DNA of 17,404 bases from Spirochaetales bacterium (GTDB lineage: Bacteria > Spirochaetota > Spirochaetia > SPDA01): contig SPDA01000004.1 of NCBI GenBank assembly GCA_004525155.1, positions 1-17,404 of the forward strand, given 5' to 3'. The notes under the pieces were generated by a model that had not been told where the DNA came from, made no database searches, and was given only the letters and a program-made list of their open reading frames with translations. Both the position numbers and the translations under genes were made by a program. Positions 7,046 to 13,689 of this stretch are shown one piece after another; position 1 is the stretch's first letter; each line of letters starts with the position of its first letter.

Positions 7046-7396
7046 TCAAAGAATGAACTCTTGTAAGGCTCGGGGTTTGGCTGTAAAAGCCTCGTGAATT
7101 TTCTGCAGGGTGTTCATCATGAAGGAGGCATCAGACCTGTTTCCGGGACCCGGCATGTTTTCCGCCAGCTTATTGTTGCTGCCGCGAAGCCGTTCCACCA
7201 GTGCGTCCATTGCTTTGAGCCGGAATATGGAGAAACCATTTCCATCATCCTGGCTGGGCACCCCTTTGACATTCTTGAAGCTGGCATAGGCTGCGCCCCT
7301 GGTCATGGGCAGAGTTACCTTGCCTGTCCGGTAGACGGAAGTAAGGAGCTGTGTAACGGGAATGGTTCGTGTTAAGGTTAACGAATTCAGTTCCAT
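7046..7396 (-). CDS. Uncharacterised 116-residue protein
   Basis: I do not recognise a family. The protein has no signal peptide, membrane segment or cysteine. It starts with a beta-like segment (MELNSLTLTRTIPVTQLLTSVY), then a Gly/Ser/Asp-containing loop (GVPSQDDGNGFS), a helix rich in Leu/Arg (FRLKAMDALVERLRGS) and a C-terminal helix. The start is supported by GAGGAA placed 6-8 nt before the ATG. Synonymous positions are G/C-rich like its neighbours, which supports real coding. It follows the DksA-type gene on the same strand after 105 bp. That gap has a TATTAT/TATAAA -10-like sequence near 7450 but no clear -35, so it may be transcribed alone or with dksA. Confidence 0.65.
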   Translation of the reverse strand: MELNSLTLTRTIPVTQLLTSVYRTGKVTLPMTRGAAYASFKNVKGVPSQDDGNGFSIFRLKAMDALVERLRGSNNKLAENMPGPGNRSDASFMMNTLQKIHEAFTAKPRALQEFIL

Positions 7397-7501
7397 CGAT
7401 TCTTCCTCAACAAAAGCCGGACATTTCTGTCTGCCCTTTGTCTGTTTATAATATCGGAAGAATGTGAAAAGTTTATAACGGCGAATTTTTACGGGTTTTA
7501 T

Positions 7502-7858
7502 CTACCTGTTACGGCGTTCATCGGCGGTTTTGCAGTCAATGCACATGAGGGCGTAGGGCATTGCTTCAAGCCTTTCCCTGGGGATTTTCTTGTTGCAGCT
7601 CATGCAGATGCCGTATTTTCCATTCTGGAGCCTGGAAATGGCGCTGTCGATGAGGTTTAGCTTCCTGATATCACCCGCGCTTAAAGCTTCCAGTGTCTTG
7701 CGGTCTATATCATCCGCGGCAATATCAACAAGGTCCTTGGGATCCATATCTTCAATGATTTCCTTGAAATCCTTGCTTTCGGCCACCAGTTTATTGATGA
7801 TTTCTTCTTTGAGATTAAAGAGAGAACTCCGCATGGAGTCTACAAATTCCTTTTCCAT
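7502..7858 (-). CDS. dksA: DksA/TraR-family zinc-finger transcription regulator
   Basis: The 118-residue protein has an N-terminal coiled-coil and a four-cysteine zinc finger: C85, C88 (CMSC), C106, C109 (CIDC), followed by KTADERRNR. The spacing between cysteine pairs (21) equals that of E. coli DksA. Counting back 40 residues from the first cysteine gives D45, within the motif D42-x-x-D45-x-A47. This corresponds to the coiled-coil tip DxxDxA of E. coli DksA, which works inside the RNA polymerase secondary channel with ppGpp. It is therefore likely a functional stringent-response factor and not just a TraR-like zinc protein. The N-terminus is about 30 residues shorter than E. coli DksA. GAGG lies 5 nt before the ATG. 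The gene is divergent from infA. Confidence 0.9.
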   Translation of the reverse strand: MEKEFVDSMRSSLFNLKEEIINKLVAESKDFKEIIEDMDPKDLVDIAADDIDRKTLEALSAGDIRKLNLIDSAISRLQNGKYGICMSCNKKIPRERLEAMPYALMCIDCKTADERRNR

Positions 7859-7941
7859 CGCCGCCTCACTCCCTGATTATTGGAAAGACAATGTGCAGTA
7901 AATAATAAAAAAAGTCAACCGGCGGCATAGCAATGTACATG

Positions 7942-7970
7942 TTGACAAAGCCAGGTCTCCCCTTTATCAT
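7942..7970 (+). promoter_or_regulatory. Promoter of infA
   Basis: TTGACA (7942-7947) and TATCAT (7965-7970) are separated by 17 bp. The predicted start is near 7977, giving a leader of about 60 nt. The perfect palindrome ATGTACAT (7933-7940) abuts the -35 box and could be an operator. Confidence 0.75.
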
Positions 7971-8037
7971 TAGCTCGCCTTTCAACAAGTTAAAATATTC
8001 GCAGAACAATTGAACCGACTATAAAAATGGAGGAAAT

Positions 8038-8256
8038 GTGGCTAAAGAGGAAGCGATAGAAGTAGAAGGTATAGTAAAAGAATCTCTCCCGAATACGATG
8101 TTCCGCGTGGAATTAAAAAATGGTCATCTCATCCTTGCCCATCTTTCCGGCAAAATGAGAAAACACTACATCCGCATCGTGCCCGGGGACAAGGTAAAAG
8201 TCGCTCTCTCTCCCTACGACCTCACCCGGGGAAGAATCATTTACCGGGAACGCTGA
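8038..8256 (+). CDS. infA: Translation initiation factor IF-1
   Basis: The 72-residue protein is exactly the usual IF-1 length and is a single OB fold. Signatures are [60 protein letters not shown] and the terminal IYRER. IF-1 occupies the 30S A site during initiation. The start is GTG at 8038, preceded by GGAGG 5 nt upstream. An overlapping ATG at 8036 is in another frame. The gene stands alone, not in a ribosomal-protein operon, with its own consensus-like promoter. The last 16 bases overlap the end of the convergent Smr gene. Confidence 0.97.
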   Translation: MAKEEAIEVEGIVKESLPNTMFRVELKNGHLILAHLSGKMRKHYIRIVPGDKVKVALSPYDLTRGRIIYRER

Positions 8257-8672
8257 CGAAGAATAACCCAGACAGCCCCGCTGCCCCCTTCTGCTCTCTC
8301 AGGTATACCGGTTTCTCCCGCAAAAGAACACCTGCGCAGCGCATCATAGACAAGTTTTTTCAGGACCGGTTCTCCGCCCGAATGGTGCCCTTTGCCATGG
8401 ATAATCAGCACTTTCGAAAGACCCCGGGAAAAGCTTTCGCGCAGAAACGCATTGACAGCAGGCTCGGCTTCATTAAGGGTTTTGCCGTGAAGATCCAGGG
8501 TTGCCTGCGGTTTCTTTTTCTTGAGCGTGTCTTTTGATTCACGGGCCCCGACGGAACGTTTCCTTTCTTCTTCGATAGCAAAGTCTTTTTGTTCGATTTC
8601 GTACTTCGAAAGCCAGGAATTCATCACCCTCTTAATATCTGGTTTTTTGTTCGCTTTCCCCATATTCCGCAC
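8241..8672 (-). CDS. Smr-domain protein
   Basis: The 143-residue protein has a basic, lysine-rich N-terminal half (about 1-55) and a C-terminal Smr domain. The Smr marks are the LDLHG motif (about residues 59-63), IIHGKG (about 90-95) and the closing [10 protein letters not shown] strand. Smr domains, as in MutS2 C-termini and stand-alone YdaL/SmrB-like proteins, bind or nick nucleic acids. SmrB-type proteins cleave mRNA at collided ribosomes, but which activity applies here is not visible. The start is probably GTG at 8672, which has GAGG 4 nt upstream. An ATG three codons on (8663) is possible but has a poorer site. The gene sits 73 bp downstream of a candidate small ORF and overlaps infA tail to tail. 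Confidence 0.9.
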   Translation of the reverse strand: MRNMGKANKKPDIKRVMNSWLSKYEIEQKDFAIEEERKRSVGARESKDTLKKKKPQATLDLHGKTLNEAEPAVNAFLRESFSRGLSKVLIIHGKGHHSGGEPVLKKLVYDALRRCSFAGETGIPERAEGGSGAVWVILRQRSR

Positions 8673-8711
8673 AGTACCTCATTCACCGTAAAATTTCCAT
8701 TGCCCGGAGCA

Positions 8712-8725
8712 AATTTATATAAATT
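8712..8725. other. AT-only 14-bp perfect palindrome upstream of the Smr gene
   Basis: AATTTATATAAATT is fully self-complementary. It lies inside wider arms CCGGA (8704-8708) and TCCGG (8733-8737), in the gap between the small ORF and the Smr gene. It could be a hairpin in the transcript or an AT-rich -10 region for Smr. No matching -35 was found. Confidence 0.35.
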
Positions 8726-8745
8726 GTCCTGTTCCGGTTTACTTT

Positions 8746-8886
8746 TCATGCAGCAACCCCGCCGGGGGGAATCCTGCCGGCCTCAAGGCAGGCTGTGTCC
8801 ATGCTCAAATAAAGCGCTTTCAGGGCATCGAACTCCCGGCCGAGGGGCGTATGCACGAAGCCCTGGTCAATCCATGAGTAATCCAT
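8746..8886 (-). CDS. Candidate small protein of 46 residues, unknown function
   Basis: An ATG at 8886 opens a frame that closes with TGA at 8746-8748. The translation starts MDYSWIDQGFVHTPLGREF and continues DALKALYLSMDTACLEAGRI before PPGGVAA. The middle forms a plausible amphipathic helix. Third codon positions are mostly G or C, like the confirmed genes here. A TATAAT lies 38 nt upstream on the same strand (8930-8925), and an AGAGG ribosome-like site lies upstream at a rather long 13-nt distance. It is the first gene before Smr on this strand and divergent from argJ. I do not recognise a family. It may instead be chance, because the ribosome-site spacing is poor. Confidence 0.45.
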   Translation of the reverse strand: MDYSWIDQGFVHTPLGREFDALKALYLSMDTACLEAGRIPPGGVAA

Positions 8887-8903
8887 AAATAATGCCGTAC
8901 CTC

Positions 8904-8932
8904 TTGAAACTGCGGGTAAGGTGTATTATAAC
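8904..8932 (+). promoter_or_regulatory. Promoter of argJ, predicted leaderless and possibly bidirectional
   Basis: TTGAAA (8904-8909) and TATAAC (8927-8932) are 17 bp apart. Seven bases after the -10 box comes the ATG at 8940, so transcription should begin at or next to the start codon. The core TATTATA (8924-8930) also reads TATAAT on the minus strand, facing the small ORF at 8746-8886. Confidence 0.6.
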
Positions 8933-8939
8933 CTTGTGC

Positions 8940-10268
8940 ATGGAACTATACAGCTGTGAGGCCGATTATGTAAATACGCTCAAAACGAGGGCGGATCTGC
9001 CCGATGGTTTTCGTACGGCAACGGCTTCGCTCAAGTTCCTTCCGGCGGAAAAACCCGCCGGAGAGCTCTATCCCATGAATCTATCCCTCATACTGCTTGA
9101 AAAACCAACAGCCGCTTTTGCCGGGGTTTTCACGCGCAACTCCTTTCCCGGAGCCCCCATCCACCTGGCGCGGCGGCGGATGCTTGGCGCGGAGACCCAG
9201 GGAGTCCTCATCAACAATAAAGTATCCAATGTCTGCGCTCCCGGCGGACTTGCGGACGCGGAAGAGATTCTTGCATCCCTGTCCGGTGACCTTGCGGCCA
9301 GGACGGAAGCCGTCCCGGGGCTTAAGGGCATAAACCCTTCCCGGCTTTTCATGGCTTCCACGGGCATAATCGGCTGGCGCCTCCCGGTGGAAGAAATAAA
9401 GAATAATCTGCCCCGGCTGGCAGCCTCCGCCGCGGACGGCGGGTCCTCGGCCAGGTCCTGCTTCGACGCGAGCCGCGCCGTCATGACTACCGATTCTTTC
9501 CCGAAAATCCGGAAGGCGGCAGTAGGCGGCGGAAGCATAGTAGCTTTTGCCAAGGGCGCGGGCATGATTGAACCGAATCTCGCCACGATGCTTGTATTCA
9601 TCATGACGGACCTGACCCTTCCGAGAGACCTCATGCAGAAAGTTCTCGCGGAAACAGTCCGGGATACCTTCAATACAATCTCCATAGACAGCGATCAAAG
9701 CACCTCCGACATGGTGCTGTTCTTCAGTTCCTGCATGAAGCCGCAGCCGCAGGAGTCCGCCTTCAGGCAGGGGCTCCTTTCCGTTTGCCGGGATTTGGCG
9801 GATGACATCGTGCGGAACGGCGAAGGCACGGGCCACGTCATCAAGGTGTCGGTAAACGGAGCTCCCTCGTCAGAGGCAGCCCTTGGCGCCGGCAAGGCCG
9901 TTATCAATTCGCCTCTGGTAAAAACCGCCATTTTCGGCAATGATCCGAACGTGGGCAGGATTATCGGCGCCCTCGGTGATTATGCCGGATCCGGGGGGCT
10001 TGAGCTTGACAGGGACAGGGTTGTCATAAGGCTCGGGGAGGAGATTATATTCCGGCAGGGAGAGTTCGCCCTCGACGCTGAAAAGGAAAAGCAGCTCGCG
10101 GCATATTTGAAGCACGCGGCCTTCAATCCCGAAATAAAGGGATTTCCGCAGCACGACAGATCGGTACGCATAACCCTGGATCTGAACATGGGCGCCTTCA
10201 GTGCGGCCGTTACCGGCAGCGACCTTTCCTACGAATACGTGCGGGAAAACGCCGATTACAGATCCTAG
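8940..10268 (+). CDS. argJ: Bifunctional ornithine acetyltransferase / N-acetylglutamate synthase ArgJ
   Basis: The 442-residue protein moves acetyl groups from N-acetylornithine to glutamate in the cyclic arginine pathway. Depending on the enzyme, it also uses acetyl-CoA. Family marks are LPDGFRTATASLKF (20-33), NNKVSNVCAPGG (92-103), STGIIGWRLP (140-149), the self-cleavage site PNLATML with nucleophile T216 after A215, and NDPNVGRIIGALGDYAG near the C-terminus. ArgJ precursors cut themselves at Ala-Thr into alpha and beta chains. I chose ATG 8940 because it lies just past the promoter and leaves a normal-length N-terminus (about 20 residues before LPDGF). An upstream in-frame ATG at 8892 precedes the predicted transcription start. 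There is no Shine-Dalgarno. The MoxR gene follows after 20 bp. No other arg genes are in the window. Confidence 0.94.
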   Translation: MELYSCEADYVNTLKTRADLPDGFRTATASLKFLPAEKPAGELYPMNLSLILLEKPTAAFAGVFTRNSFPGAPIHLARRRMLGAETQGVLINNKVSNVCAPGGLADAEEILASLSGDLAARTEAVPGLKGINPSRLFMASTGIIGWRLPVEEIKNNLPRLAASAADGGSSARSCFDASRAVMTTDSFPKIRKAAVGGGSIVAFAKGAGMIEPNLATMLVFIMTDLTLPRDLMQKVLAETVRDTFNTISIDSDQSTSDMVLFFSSCMKPQPQESAFRQGLLSVCRDLADDIVRNGEGTGHVIKVSVNGAPSSEAALGAGKAVINSPLVKTAIFGNDPNVGRIIGALGDYAGSGGLELDRDRVVIRLGEEIIFRQGEFALDAEKEKQLAAYLKHAAFNPEIKGFPQHDRSVRITLDLNMGAFSAAVTGSDLSYEYVRENADYRS

Positions 10269-10288
10269 GCCCCAAGGGAGGCACTGTC

Positions 10289-11269
10289 ATGGAAAAACAG
10301 GAACTTACGCGGAACATCGACAGACTCCTCGCGTCCCTGGAGACCGTAACCTCGGAATTACGGAAGCGCATAATCGGTCAGGATGAACTCATCCGCGGAA
10401 TACTGACTGCCCTCATTGCCGGCGGTCACGTCCTTATCGAAGGTCTGCCGGGCCTTGCAAAAACACTGACAGTCAAATCCCTTGCAGCGATAATCAGGGC
10501 TGATTTCAAGCGAATTCAGTTTACCCCGGACCTTCTGCCGGCGGATCTTGTGGGCACCATGATCTACCGGCAGGACAGGGGCGAGTTTTTCGCAAGAAAA
10601 GGTCCCGTTTTTTCCAACATAATCCTCGCAGACGAGATAAACCGGGCCCCCGCTAAAGTCCAGTCCGCCCTGCTGGAAGCCATGGAAGAGCGGCAGGTTA
10701 CCCTGGGAGAAACGACCTACCCCCTGCCGGGACCCTTCCACGTGTTCGCCACACAGAACCCCATAGAACAGGAGGGAACCTATCCTCTGCCCGAAGCCCA
10801 GGTGGACAGGTTTCTGCTCAAGCTGCACGTACCCTATCCGTCAACAGAGGAAGAGCTTGCGATTCTGGACAGGTTCGGATTTTCCTCTTTGCCGGAGGTA
10901 GAAAAGACCGCGGAACCGTCTCTATTCGTAAACCTGGCAGAAGCTGCCTCCGCGGTCGCAATGGAAGAACACCTGAAAGGCTACGTCGTCTCCCTGGTGG
11001 AAAGTACAAGACCCCGCGGAAGAAACGGCAAACCCTACGCCAAATATATACGCTATGGAGCTTCACCCAGGGCTTCGTTAAGCCTGTATACCTGCGCGAA
11101 AATCGAAGCCCTGTTCAACGGACGGACTCATGTGCTGCCCGATGATATAAAACGCATGGCGCTGCCTGTCATGAGGCACCGCATTCTGCTGTCCTACGAG
11201 GCGGAAGCGATTGAAAAATCGGCGGATGATGTGCTTTTGGAACTGCTGGATACCATACCAATCCCCTAG
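10289..11269 (+). CDS. MoxR-family AAA+ ATPase
   Basis: The 326-residue protein has the MoxR pattern: IIGQDELIRGILTALIAGGHVLIEG, Walker A GLPGLAKT (52-59), the long QFTPDLLPADLVGT helix, Walker B IILADEINRAP (111-121), sensor 1 FATQNPIEQEGTYPLPEAQ with DRF, and GASPRAS before the last helical bundle. MoxR ATPases act as chaperones that insert cofactors or mature complexes, usually with a DUF58 and von Willebrand-domain partner encoded next door. No such partner lies here; argJ is upstream (20 bp) and alr downstream (14 bp). GGGAGG sits 8 nt before the ATG. The client is unknown. Confidence 0.93.
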   Translation: MEKQELTRNIDRLLASLETVTSELRKRIIGQDELIRGILTALIAGGHVLIEGLPGLAKTLTVKSLAAIIRADFKRIQFTPDLLPADLVGTMIYRQDRGEFFARKGPVFSNIILADEINRAPAKVQSALLEAMEERQVTLGETTYPLPGPFHVFATQNPIEQEGTYPLPEAQVDRFLLKLHVPYPSTEEELAILDRFGFSSLPEVEKTAEPSLFVNLAEAASAVAMEEHLKGYVVSLVESTRPRGRNGKPYAKYIRYGASPRASLSLYTCAKIEALFNGRTHVLPDDIKRMALPVMRHRILLSYEAEAIEKSADDVLLELLDTIPIP

Positions 11270-11283
11270 CAATGGAGTAACAG

Positions 11284-12390
11284 TTGCGTGTGAGAGCTGT
11301 CATACATCTGGATAATTTACGGCACAATGTGTCGCTCATCCGGAGCATAATCGGACCGGACGTAAAGATCTGCGCTGCGGTCAAAGCGGACGCCTACGGT
11401 CACGGGGCCGTGCGAACGGCGCAGGTCCTTCTTGAGGCCGGTGTATCGTGCCTAGGAGTGGCAGGTGCGGAGGAGGCAATCGAACTGAGGGAGGCGGGCA
11501 TACAATGCCCCATCCTGGTATACAGTCTGCCGGTCCCCGAAGACATCGACGTCATTGCCAGGTACAGACTGTCCACGGCAGTGGCGGACAAGGCCCTGGC
11601 TGAAATGATAGACAGGGCAGGAAAATCCCTTCGCATCAGGATACCCGTACATTTGAAAATAGACTCGGGAATGGGCCGCATAGGCTGCAGACCGGAGGAA
11701 GCCCCGGACCTGGCGGCCTTGATTGCCGGTTCCGAAGGTCTCTCTCTCGAGGGCAGTTTTACTCACTTTCCCATATCAGATGCCGCCGACACCGCCGTAA
11801 CGGAAAACCAGAACGCCCTGTTCGCACGGACTCTCGAATCCATGCGGGCAAGGGGCATAAAACCGGGTATCGTTCATGCCGCCAACTCCGGCGCCATCCT
11901 CTCCCTTCCCGCGGCCCGGCATGACATGGTCCGGCCGGGAATTCTGCTTTACGGCTACTATCCCTCAAAGGATCAGGCCAGGGTTTTCCCCTTCAAACCG
12001 GTCATGGAACTCGAAACCAGCGTAGTTTTCATAAAGAAGGTTTTACCCGGCGAAACGATATCCTACGGCATGACACATACCATAAAACACCCCACCAGTA
12101 TCGCCACCCTTGCAGCGGGATACGGTGACGGGTATTCGAGACTGTTATCGGGGAAGGCCGGGGCGCTCATCCGTGGAAAACGCTACCCAGTTGTCGGTAG
12201 AATCTGCATGGACCAGTGCATGGCGGACGTTGGGCCTGATCCGGAAATAAAAATTTACGACAAGGCCGTACTCTTCGGCCCCGACCCGGCCGGCCCTTCC
12301 GCCGAAGAATGCGCGGACACCATGGGGACCATCCCCTACGAGGTTACCTGTTCGGTGAGCAGGCGGGTTCCGCGGATTTACACGGAATAG
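11284..12390 (+). CDS. alr: Alanine racemase
   Basis: The 368-residue protein has the two-domain Alr layout. The PLP lysine is K34 in AAVKADAYGHGA and the opposing catalytic tyrosine is Y261 in ISYGMT. Other marks are KIDSGMGRIG (125-134), HAANSGAIL (198-206), RPGILLYG, AAGYGDGYSR and VVGRICMDQ. It interconverts L- and D-alanine for peptidoglycan. The start is TTG at 11284, supported by GGAG 6 nt upstream; a GTG two codons later is less well placed. The gene is 14 bp after the MoxR gene and probably translated from the same message. A hairpin spans its stop codon, and the convergent FecR gene ends 24 bp further on. Confidence 0.95.
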   Translation: MRVRAVIHLDNLRHNVSLIRSIIGPDVKICAAVKADAYGHGAVRTAQVLLEAGVSCLGVAGAEEAIELREAGIQCPILVYSLPVPEDIDVIARYRLSTAVADKALAEMIDRAGKSLRIRIPVHLKIDSGMGRIGCRPEEAPDLAALIAGSEGLSLEGSFTHFPISDAADTAVTENQNALFARTLESMRARGIKPGIVHAANSGAILSLPAARHDMVRPGILLYGYYPSKDQARVFPFKPVMELETSVVFIKKVLPGETISYGMTHTIKHPTSIATLAAGYGDGYSRLLSGKAGALIRGKRYPVVGRICMDQCMADVGPDPEIKIYDKAVLFGPDPAGPSAEECADTMGTIPYEVTCSVSRRVPRIYTE

Positions 12391-12396
12391 CCCGCC
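12362..12396 (+). terminator. Hairpin enclosing the alr stop codon, possible terminator
   Basis: GGCGGGTTCCG (12362-12372) pairs with CGGAA (12383-12387) and CCCGCC (12391-12396), making an 11-bp stem with a 10-nt loop. The TAG stop codon (12388-12390) is the only bulge. It is followed by CCTTGATT, a weak T-tract, so termination is plausible but not certain. Confidence 0.4.
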
Positions 12397-12414
12397 CCTT
12401 GATTATGTATCAGC

Positions 12415-13599
12415 CTAAAACGAGAAAGGATCGTCACTGCTGAAGGAATCGAGACCGGAAGAGAAACCGTCATCCTCACCGACGCTCATTGCGGCAAAAA
12501 CTTTGAGGAAGTACCTCGCCTGCGCCAGTTTCCACTCGAGCACCTGCCTGTTTCTCTGGATGGCCAGCAGCGCCGGGGACTGCAGACCGCTGGAGCTCAT
12601 ATCGGAGGCTGAAAAGATGCTCTGATGGCTGTCGAAGGTCTTGAAAAAATCCGCCGCGTTGAAACCCGTCATGCTCTGTCTCACGTTCCCGCTTATCATG
12701 ATTTCCTTTACACCGCTGATTCTATAGTAATAGAGCTCGAAGAGGGGCAGAATGCTTCTCATCTTGATAACGCCTGGACTCACGGCCCTCCTGTCGATGA
12801 CAGCCTGACCCATGCCCATGGATGAGGAAGACTGACCCGCGTATTTTTCGAAGACTTTCCTGTTTTTCATGAGTTCGTTATAGGCGGGAATGAATTTGTC
12901 GTACAGATCCTGGTACGTCCTGGAATAACCCCTGAGCACAGGCAGGGCAGTGGGAAGGAAATCCTGGATTTTCTGCTCCACCCAGGATTTCTGGAAATTT
13001 TCCAATCCGGAGGAGCTTACCGAAATGTTTTTAAGCTGCTTGTCCCTGTCCTGCTCCACCGCCTTTCCCGGTTCAGCTATACTGCTCTTACCGGATTCGT
13101 CGGTGATTGCAACCTTGCCTTCGGTGCAGGAGACGAGTATGGACCCTTCCGGCGCAGCGGTAACGGTGAATTCCGTGCCCCGCACGCCCATGACGGCGCT
13201 TTCCGTAGAAACATTGACACCGCCGGAACCGGTTAACTTGGAAACCTTGAGACTTAAGGAGCCGGAGAGCAACTTGAAATTCGACTGGGCCGCTCCGCCT
13301 TTAACTTCCATGTCGAAGTAAAAGGCCGTGTCCGGTCTGACCTTGACAACCATGCCGTTCGAGGATGAGGAATTAACCGAAACTTCGGCGTACCCGTTCT
13401 TTGTTGTCTTTATCAGATCGAATTTTTCAATCTGGAGGCCTATATCAACCTCATTAGCCGAAAGAAGTTTTCCGTTTCTGTGAACTTCCACACCGCCCTC
13501 GAGATAATCCACCTCACCAAGGATATCATTTGCGGATACATATAAAGGCAGAGTGAGCAAAACTGCCGCCGTCAATACCATATAAACAAAACGTTTCAT
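12415..13599 (-). CDS. Exported FecR-domain protein
   Basis: The 394-residue protein begins with a signal peptide (MKRFVYMVLTAAVLLTLPLY, then VSA before ND; no lipobox cysteine). Residues about 33-195 form a FecR domain: GGVEVHRNGKLL, DLIKTTKNGYAEVSV, VVKVRPDTAFYFD, LLSGSLSLKV, ESAVMGVRGTEFTV and CTEGKVAI. The remainder is predicted mostly helical and ends in a Ser/Asp/Phe-rich tail (GEDDGFSSGLDSFSS, then DDPFSF). No sigma/anti-sigma FecI partner is next to it, so this is a periplasmic or surface FecR-domain protein as often seen in spirochaetes, not a classical iron regulator. GAGGAG lies 7 nt before the ATG. It has its own promoter and a direct repeat upstream. Confidence 0.88.
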   Translation of the reverse strand: MKRFVYMVLTAAVLLTLPLYVSANDILGEVDYLEGGVEVHRNGKLLSANEVDIGLQIEKFDLIKTTKNGYAEVSVNSSSSNGMVVKVRPDTAFYFDMEVKGGAAQSNFKLLSGSLSLKVSKLTGSGGVNVSTESAVMGVRGTEFTVTAAPEGSILVSCTEGKVAITDESGKSSIAEPGKAVEQDRDKQLKNISVSSSGLENFQKSWVEQKIQDFLPTALPVLRGYSRTYQDLYDKFIPAYNELMKNRKVFEKYAGQSSSSMGMGQAVIDRRAVSPGVIKMRSILPLFELYYYRISGVKEIMISGNVRQSMTGFNAADFFKTFDSHQSIFSASDMSSSGLQSPALLAIQRNRQVLEWKLAQARYFLKVFAAMSVGEDDGFSSGLDSFSSDDPFSF

Positions 13600-13638
13600 A
13601 CAAAGCTCCTCACATCAGGAATTTTCCTACAGGTATAT

Positions 13639-13667
13639 AATATACCACACTCCGGATGGGTCTTCAA
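13639..13667 (-). promoter_or_regulatory. Promoter of the FecR-domain gene
   Basis: On the minus strand TTGAAG (13667-13662) and TATATT (13644-13639) are 17 bp apart. The start near 13632 gives a leader of about 33 nt containing the ribosome site. The -10 lies in the near-palindrome GGTATATTATATACC. Confidence 0.65.
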
Positions 13668-13680
13668 TGAAACTTCAATG
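13662..13680 (-). repeat. Direct repeat CATTGAAG-TTT-CATTGAAG over the FecR-gene -35 box
   Basis: Two identical 8-mers (13680-13673 and 13669-13662) are separated by 3 bp, an 11-bp period close to one helical turn. The downstream copy includes the -35 hexamer. This geometry fits a pair of activator or repressor half-sites, such as for an OmpR-type regulator, but no regulator is identified. Confidence 0.45.
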
Positions 13681-13689
13681 TGAGCAGCC

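Noticed and set aside
8820..8845. GTTCGAT on the minus strand, resembling a tRNA T-arm
   Set aside because: The flanking bases do not form a 5-bp stem and no acceptor or anticodon arm fits; it falls within the candidate small ORF.
8892..8939. Upstream ATG as argJ start
   Set aside because: No ribosome site, and the promoter TTGAAA-17-TATAAC lies inside the added 16 codons, which do not look like ArgJ.
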